Shown here piece by piece: positions 40,739 to 43,691 of a DNA stretch of 43,691 bases. The stretch comes from UBA11540 sp045531755 (GTDB taxonomy: Bacteria; Bacillota; Clostridia; Oscillospirales; Ruminococcaceae): the NCBI GenBank assembly GCA_045531755.1, contig JAZSEP010000046.1:1-43691 (forward strand). The letters run 5' to 3'. Each line of letters begins with the position of its first letter. Positions within the stretch are counted from its first letter, which is position 1. The notes under the pieces are model-generated. The model had not been told where the DNA came from. It did no database searches and saw nothing but the letters and a program-made list of their open reading frames with translations. Both the position numbers and the translations under genes were made by a program.

Positions 40739-41274
40739 TGAAACAGGACATTTGTAGAGTACTTATCAGCGAAGAACAGTTAAAGGAAAAGGTGACCGAA
40801 CTCGGTGCGCAGATAAGCAAGGATTATAACGGTAAAAAGCTTCTTCTTGTCAGCATACTCAAGGGCTCGGTTGTGTTTATGGCTGACCTTATGCGTGCTA
40901 TCACCATTCCTGCAAGCATTGATTTTATGTCGGTATCAAGCTACGGAAGCGGAGTAAAAACCTCCGGTGTGGTTAAAATATTAAAAGATTTGGACCAAGA
41001 CCTAAACGGATATGACGTCTTGATAGTCGAAGACATTCTTGACAGCGGAATGACACTCTCATACCTTGTCGAGCTTTTGAAATCAAGAAATCCTGCAAGT
41101 GTTGCAATCTGCTCGCTTCTTGATAAGCCCGAAAGACATAAGGTTGAGATTGAACTTAAATATAAGGGCTTTACAATACCCGATGAATTTGTTGTCGGAT
41201 ACGGGCTTGACTATGCCGAAAAGTACCGCAACCTGCCCTTCGTGGGAATTCTTGACCCAAAGGTTTATTCATAA
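40738..41274 (+). CDS. hpt: Hypoxanthine phosphoribosyltransferase
   Basis: Hpt salvages hypoxanthine and guanine with PRPP to IMP and GMP. The 178-residue protein carries the 13-residue PRPP-binding motif as V-L-I-V-E-D-I-L-D-S-G-M-T near 98-110, the flexible-loop S-S-Y-G region and the C-terminal F-V-V-G-Y-G-L-D-Y-A-E-K-Y-R-N-L-P typical of the family. The ATG at 40738 overlaps the tilS stop by one base. The tilS-hpt-ftsH order is conserved in Firmicutes. Confidence 0.95.
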   Translation: MKQDICRVLISEEQLKEKVTELGAQISKDYNGKKLLLVSILKGSVVFMADLMRAITIPASIDFMSVSSYGSGVKTSGVVKILKDLDQDLNGYDVLIVEDILDSGMTLSYLVELLKSRNPASVAICSLLDKPERHKVEIELKYKGFTIPDEFVVGYGLDYAEKYRNLPFVGILDPKVYS

Positions 41275-41309
41275 CACAACGGCAACCAAAGAAAGTGTAG
41301 GTGGACCCA

Positions 41310-43208
41310 TTGCAGAAAAAACAGAGCAAACTAAAAGGCGTGATCTTGTATATACTTGTCGCAGTAGGTGTGATACTTGCTACATCCTATCTGTTCAAGA
41401 TCCCTGCCGCAACACCGCCGAAGTATTCGCAGATTCTTGACCTTTTCTATAACGATACGGTAACGGAGTATAAGCTCAATTTGGGTAACGGAAAGATGAC
41501 GATGATTGTCAAATCCGACGAGATACCTGAGGAATACTTCGAAAAGAAGATTGCCAGGAAGTTCAAGGACGACGAAACCAAGGCAACCATTTCGTATACC
41601 GTGCCAAACGTTTCGATTTTTCTTGACGACACACGCGAATACGTCAGAAACAATAACCTTGACGAAACCAAAACCCCAATCCTCTTTGAATATGAGCGCG
41701 CAACCGATAATTCCTGGTGGCTCAGCTTCATACCTTCACTTTTGTTGGTAGGAGTTTTCATAGTCTTCTGGTTCTTTATGATGCGCCGCGACGACAACGG
41801 AATAGGCAAGAGCTTCAGTTTCGGAAAAGCCAAGGCAAAGGTCAGCAGCGACCAAAAGAACAAAACGACGTTTGCCGATGTTGCAGGTGCTGACGAGGAA
41901 AAGGAAGAACTCCACGAAATCGTTGAATTTTTGAAAAATCCTGCAAGATACAACGACCTCGGCGCAAGGATACCCAAGGGTGTCCTTCTCGTAGGCCCTC
42001 CCGGTACCGGTAAAACACTTCTTGCCCGTGCAGTAGCAGGTGAAGCAAACGCTCCCTTCTTCTCAATATCGGGTTCGGACTTCGTCGAAATGTTCGTCGG
42101 TGTCGGTGCATCGAGAGTGCGCGACCTGTTCGAACAGGCAAAAAAAGAAGCTCCGAGTATAATATTTATAGATGAGATAGACGCAGTCGGACGCCATAGA
42201 GGCGCAGGCCTTGGCGGCGGACACGATGAGCGAGAGCAGACCCTCAACCAGTTGCTCGTCGAGATGGACGGCTTTGGAACAAACCAAGGCGTAATCGTTA
42301 TGGCGGCTACAAACCGCCGCGATATTCTCGACCCTGCACTTTTAAGACCGGGACGCTTTGACCGCCAGATCGTAGTCGGATATCCCGACGTAAAGGGAAG
42401 AGAAGCGGTGCTCCGCGTACATTCCCGAAATAAGCCCCTTGCTCCCGACGTTGACCTGTCGGTAATTGCGAAATCCACCGCAGGCTTCACAGGTGCAGAG
42501 CTTGAAAATCTTCTCAATGAAGCGGCTCTGCTTGCAGCAAGGAAAAAACTCAAAGCAATAACTATGCAGGATATTGAAGAAGCAACTATTAAGGTTGTTG
42601 CAGGTCCTGAAAAGAAATCCCACGTAGTAACCGAAAAGGACAAAAAGCTCACCGCATATCACGAAGCAGGCCACGCAATATGCACCTTCTGTTCACCTAC
42701 ACAGGATCCCGTGCATCAGATTTCCATCATACCTCGCGGAATGGCAGGCGGTTATACAATGAGCCTTCCTACCGATGAGAAGAACTACCGTTCAAAGAGC
42801 GAGATGGAAGAAAATCTTGTTGTCCTCCTCGGAGGCCGTGTGGCAGAAAAGCTTGTTCTCGGTGATATTTCAACAGGAGCTTCAAACGATATTGAAAGAG
42901 CTTCTGCAATAGCTCGAAGCATGGTTACAAGATACGGCTTCAGCGAAAAGCTCGGTCCGATAGTTTACGGCTCCGACCACGATGAAGTCTTCCTCGGCCG
43001 TGAGATCAGCAACTCCAGAAACTATTCCGAGGACGTAGCTGCAACAATCGACCAAGAGGTTCGCACTATAATCGATACTGCCTATGCAAGATGTGAGAAG
43101 ATTTTGACCGACAATATGGATAAGCTCCACTCAGTAGCAAAAGAGCTCATCGAAAAGGAAAAACTCGATGCAAAAGAGTTCGAAGCTATAATGAAGAGTA
43201 TATGGTAA
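41310..43208 (+). CDS. ftsH: ATP-dependent zinc metalloprotease FtsH
   Basis: FtsH is a membrane-bound AAA+ protease that removes misassembled membrane proteins and short-lived regulators. The 632-residue protein has two membrane helices (about 9-31 and 136-158) flanking an extracytoplasmic domain, the AAA domain with Walker A G-P-P-G-T-G-K-T (229-236), Walker B I-I-F-I-D-E-I-D and the second region of homology ending G-R-F-D-R, then the protease site H-E-A-G-H (451-455). The start is most likely TTG 41310, since AGGTGG (41299-41304) is five bases upstream; GTG 41301 overlaps that site and would add three residues. It follows hpt by 35 bases and ends in a strong terminator. Confidence 0.95.
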   Translation: MQKKQSKLKGVILYILVAVGVILATSYLFKIPAATPPKYSQILDLFYNDTVTEYKLNLGNGKMTMIVKSDEIPEEYFEKKIARKFKDDETKATISYTVPNVSIFLDDTREYVRNNNLDETKTPILFEYERATDNSWWLSFIPSLLLVGVFIVFWFFMMRRDDNGIGKSFSFGKAKAKVSSDQKNKTTFADVAGADEEKEELHEIVEFLKNPARYNDLGARIPKGVLLVGPPGTGKTLLARAVAGEANAPFFSISGSDFVEMFVGVGASRVRDLFEQAKKEAPSIIFIDEIDAVGRHRGAGLGGGHDEREQTLNQLLVEMDGFGTNQGVIVMAATNRRDILDPALLRPGRFDRQIVVGYPDVKGREAVLRVHSRNKPLAPDVDLSVIAKSTAGFTGAELENLLNEAALLAARKKLKAITMQDIEEATIKVVAGPEKKSHVVTEKDKKLTAYHEAGHAICTFCSPTQDPVHQISIIPRGMAGGYTMSLPTDEKNYRSKSEMEENLVVLLGGRVAEKLVLGDISTGASNDIERASAIARSMVTRYGFSEKLGPIVYGSDHDEVFLGREISNSRNYSEDVAATIDQEVRTIIDTAYARCEKILTDNMDKLHSVAKELIEKEKLDAKEFEAIMKSIW

Positions 43209-43236
43209 AATCTCTTTAAAACAGAGGAATAAAACC

Positions 43237-43280
43237 CAATCCGTCCACCGCAAGAAAAAGGTGGGCGGATTGTTTGTTTT
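43237..43280 (+). terminator. Terminator of the ftsH transcript
   Basis: CAATCCGTCCACC (43237-43249) pairs with GGTGGGCGGATTG (43260-43272), 13 bp with one G-T pair, followed by TTTGTTTT. It lies directly upstream of the next promoter. Confidence 0.9.
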
Positions 43281-43283
43281 CAC

Positions 43284-43312
43284 TTGACCTTGGGCGGAAA
43301 ATGGGGTACAAT
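43284..43312 (+). promoter_or_regulatory. Promoter of the topoisomerase gene at the right edge
   Basis: TTGACC (43284-43289) and TACAAT (43307-43312) with a 17-base spacer, immediately after the ftsH terminator and about 70 bases before the gene. Confidence 0.75.
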
Positions 43313-43380
43313 AATATGATAGGAGTATTATGTACTTTTGGTACAATCCAATAAAACGACACGAAAGACGAGGAAGTCTG

Positions 43381-43691
43381 ATGGCAAAGAAGGTAAACGA
43401 GTATTCCAACGAGAGTATAGCCTCCTTAAAAGGCGCTGACAGGGTTAGAAAACGCCCTGCGGTTATATTTGGCTCTGACGGTATCGAAGGCTGCGAACAT
43501 GCGGTTTTTGAGATACTTTCAAACTCCATCGACGAGGCGCGCGAGGGATACGGCAATAAGATAATCATAACAAGATATTCCGACCACTCTGTTTCCGTTG
43601 AGGACTTTGGACGCGGTATGCCCGTTGACTATAACCGAAATGAAGAAAGATATAACTGGGAACTTCTTTTCTGTGAGATGTACGCCGGCGG
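43381..43691 (+). CDS. Type IIA topoisomerase B subunit (ParE/GyrB family), cut by the window end
   Basis: Only the first ~103 residues are present. They show the GHKL ATPase start of GyrB/ParE: K-R-P-A-V-I-F-G-S-D-G-I-E-G in place of the usual R-P-x-M-Y-I-G-S-T, then H-A-V-F-E-I-L-S-N-S-I-D-E-A with the Mg/ATP-binding Glu and Asn, D-F-G-R-G-M-P-V-D for the ATP lid, and E-M-Y-A-G-G where family members have L-H-A-G-G. The departures from the consensus suggest the divergent ParE-like branch found in some Clostridia rather than canonical GyrB. Topoisomerase IV would decatenate daughter chromosomes. ATG 43381 is preceded by GAGGAAGTCTG. A parC-like A subunit may follow outside the window. Confidence 0.85.
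   Translation, partial: MAKKVNEYSNESIASLKGADRVRKRPAVIFGSDGIEGCEHAVFEILSNSIDEAREGYGNKIIITRYSDHSVSVEDFGRGMPVDYNRNEERYNWELLFCEMYAG

Noticed and set aside
1..43691. CRISPR arrays, tRNA or rRNA genes, insertion sequences, prophage
   Set aside because: No regularly spaced repeats, tRNA cloverleaf sequences, rRNA segments, transposase or integrase motifs were seen on either strand.

Overview
The window reads as a chromosomal segment of a low-to-moderate GC Firmicute of class Clostridia, probably near Oscillospiraceae/Ruminococcaceae. The basis is a set of linkages: ylxM-ffh-rpsP-khpA-rimM-trmD; mreB-mreC-mreD-PBP2-minD-mgsA; gdpP-rplI-dnaB followed by tilS-hpt-ftsH; a T-box-controlled hisS-aspS operon; spoVG and a YlmC/YmxH protein, which are typical of endospore-forming lineages; and an IspD-IspF fusion. 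No tRNA, rRNA, CRISPR array, transposase or prophage was seen. No gene-free gap exceeds 300 bases.

Layout. (1) 1-2338, + strand: the only accessory-looking part. It holds an unrecognised protein at the edge, an unrecognised lipoprotein behind a clear promoter, and a short-chain dehydrogenase broken by one extra base. It ends in a terminator shared with the facing GH39 gene. (2) 2342-5105, - strand: a cytoplasmic GH39 beta-xylosidase-like enzyme and galE, each with its own 17-bp-spaced promoter. (3) 5185-8870, + strand: the SRP/ribosome-maturation operon. Its ffh gene appears to start at CTG. (4) 8900-33484, - strand: an orphan solute-binding lipoprotein with a CBM-like tail; hisS-aspS under a T-box; the rod-shape and division block mreBCD-PBP2-minD-mgsA; an operon ispDF-ansA-zapA-U32-DUF4321-maf; rnr, secG, proS, spoVG, a PAP2 phosphatase, a YlmC-like protein and an ABC-F ATPase. 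(5) 33565-43280, + strand: rnj, gdpP, rplI, dnaB, tilS, hpt and ftsH, then the start of a ParE/GyrB-type topoisomerase running off the right edge.

How the parts fit: most of the window is core machinery, covering protein targeting, rRNA/tRNA modification, tRNA charging, wall elongation and division placement, isoprenoid synthesis, RNA decay, c-di-AMP turnover and DNA replication. Regulation readable from sequence includes 11 promoters with -35/-10 pairs, two weaker extended -10 candidates, the T-box and several intrinsic terminators, two of which sit inside operons (mreB/mreC and khpA/rimM).

I found no convincing undescribed multi-gene system. The points most worth a second look are: the T-box at 14121-14352, whose specifier overlaps Asp and His codons while its tRNA-acceptor-pairing base fits tRNA-Asp; the CTG start of ffh; the strong hairpin-plus-U-tract between mreB and mreC; the reduced mre/min block with MinD but no MinC, MinE or RodA; and the unrecognised genes at the left edge.
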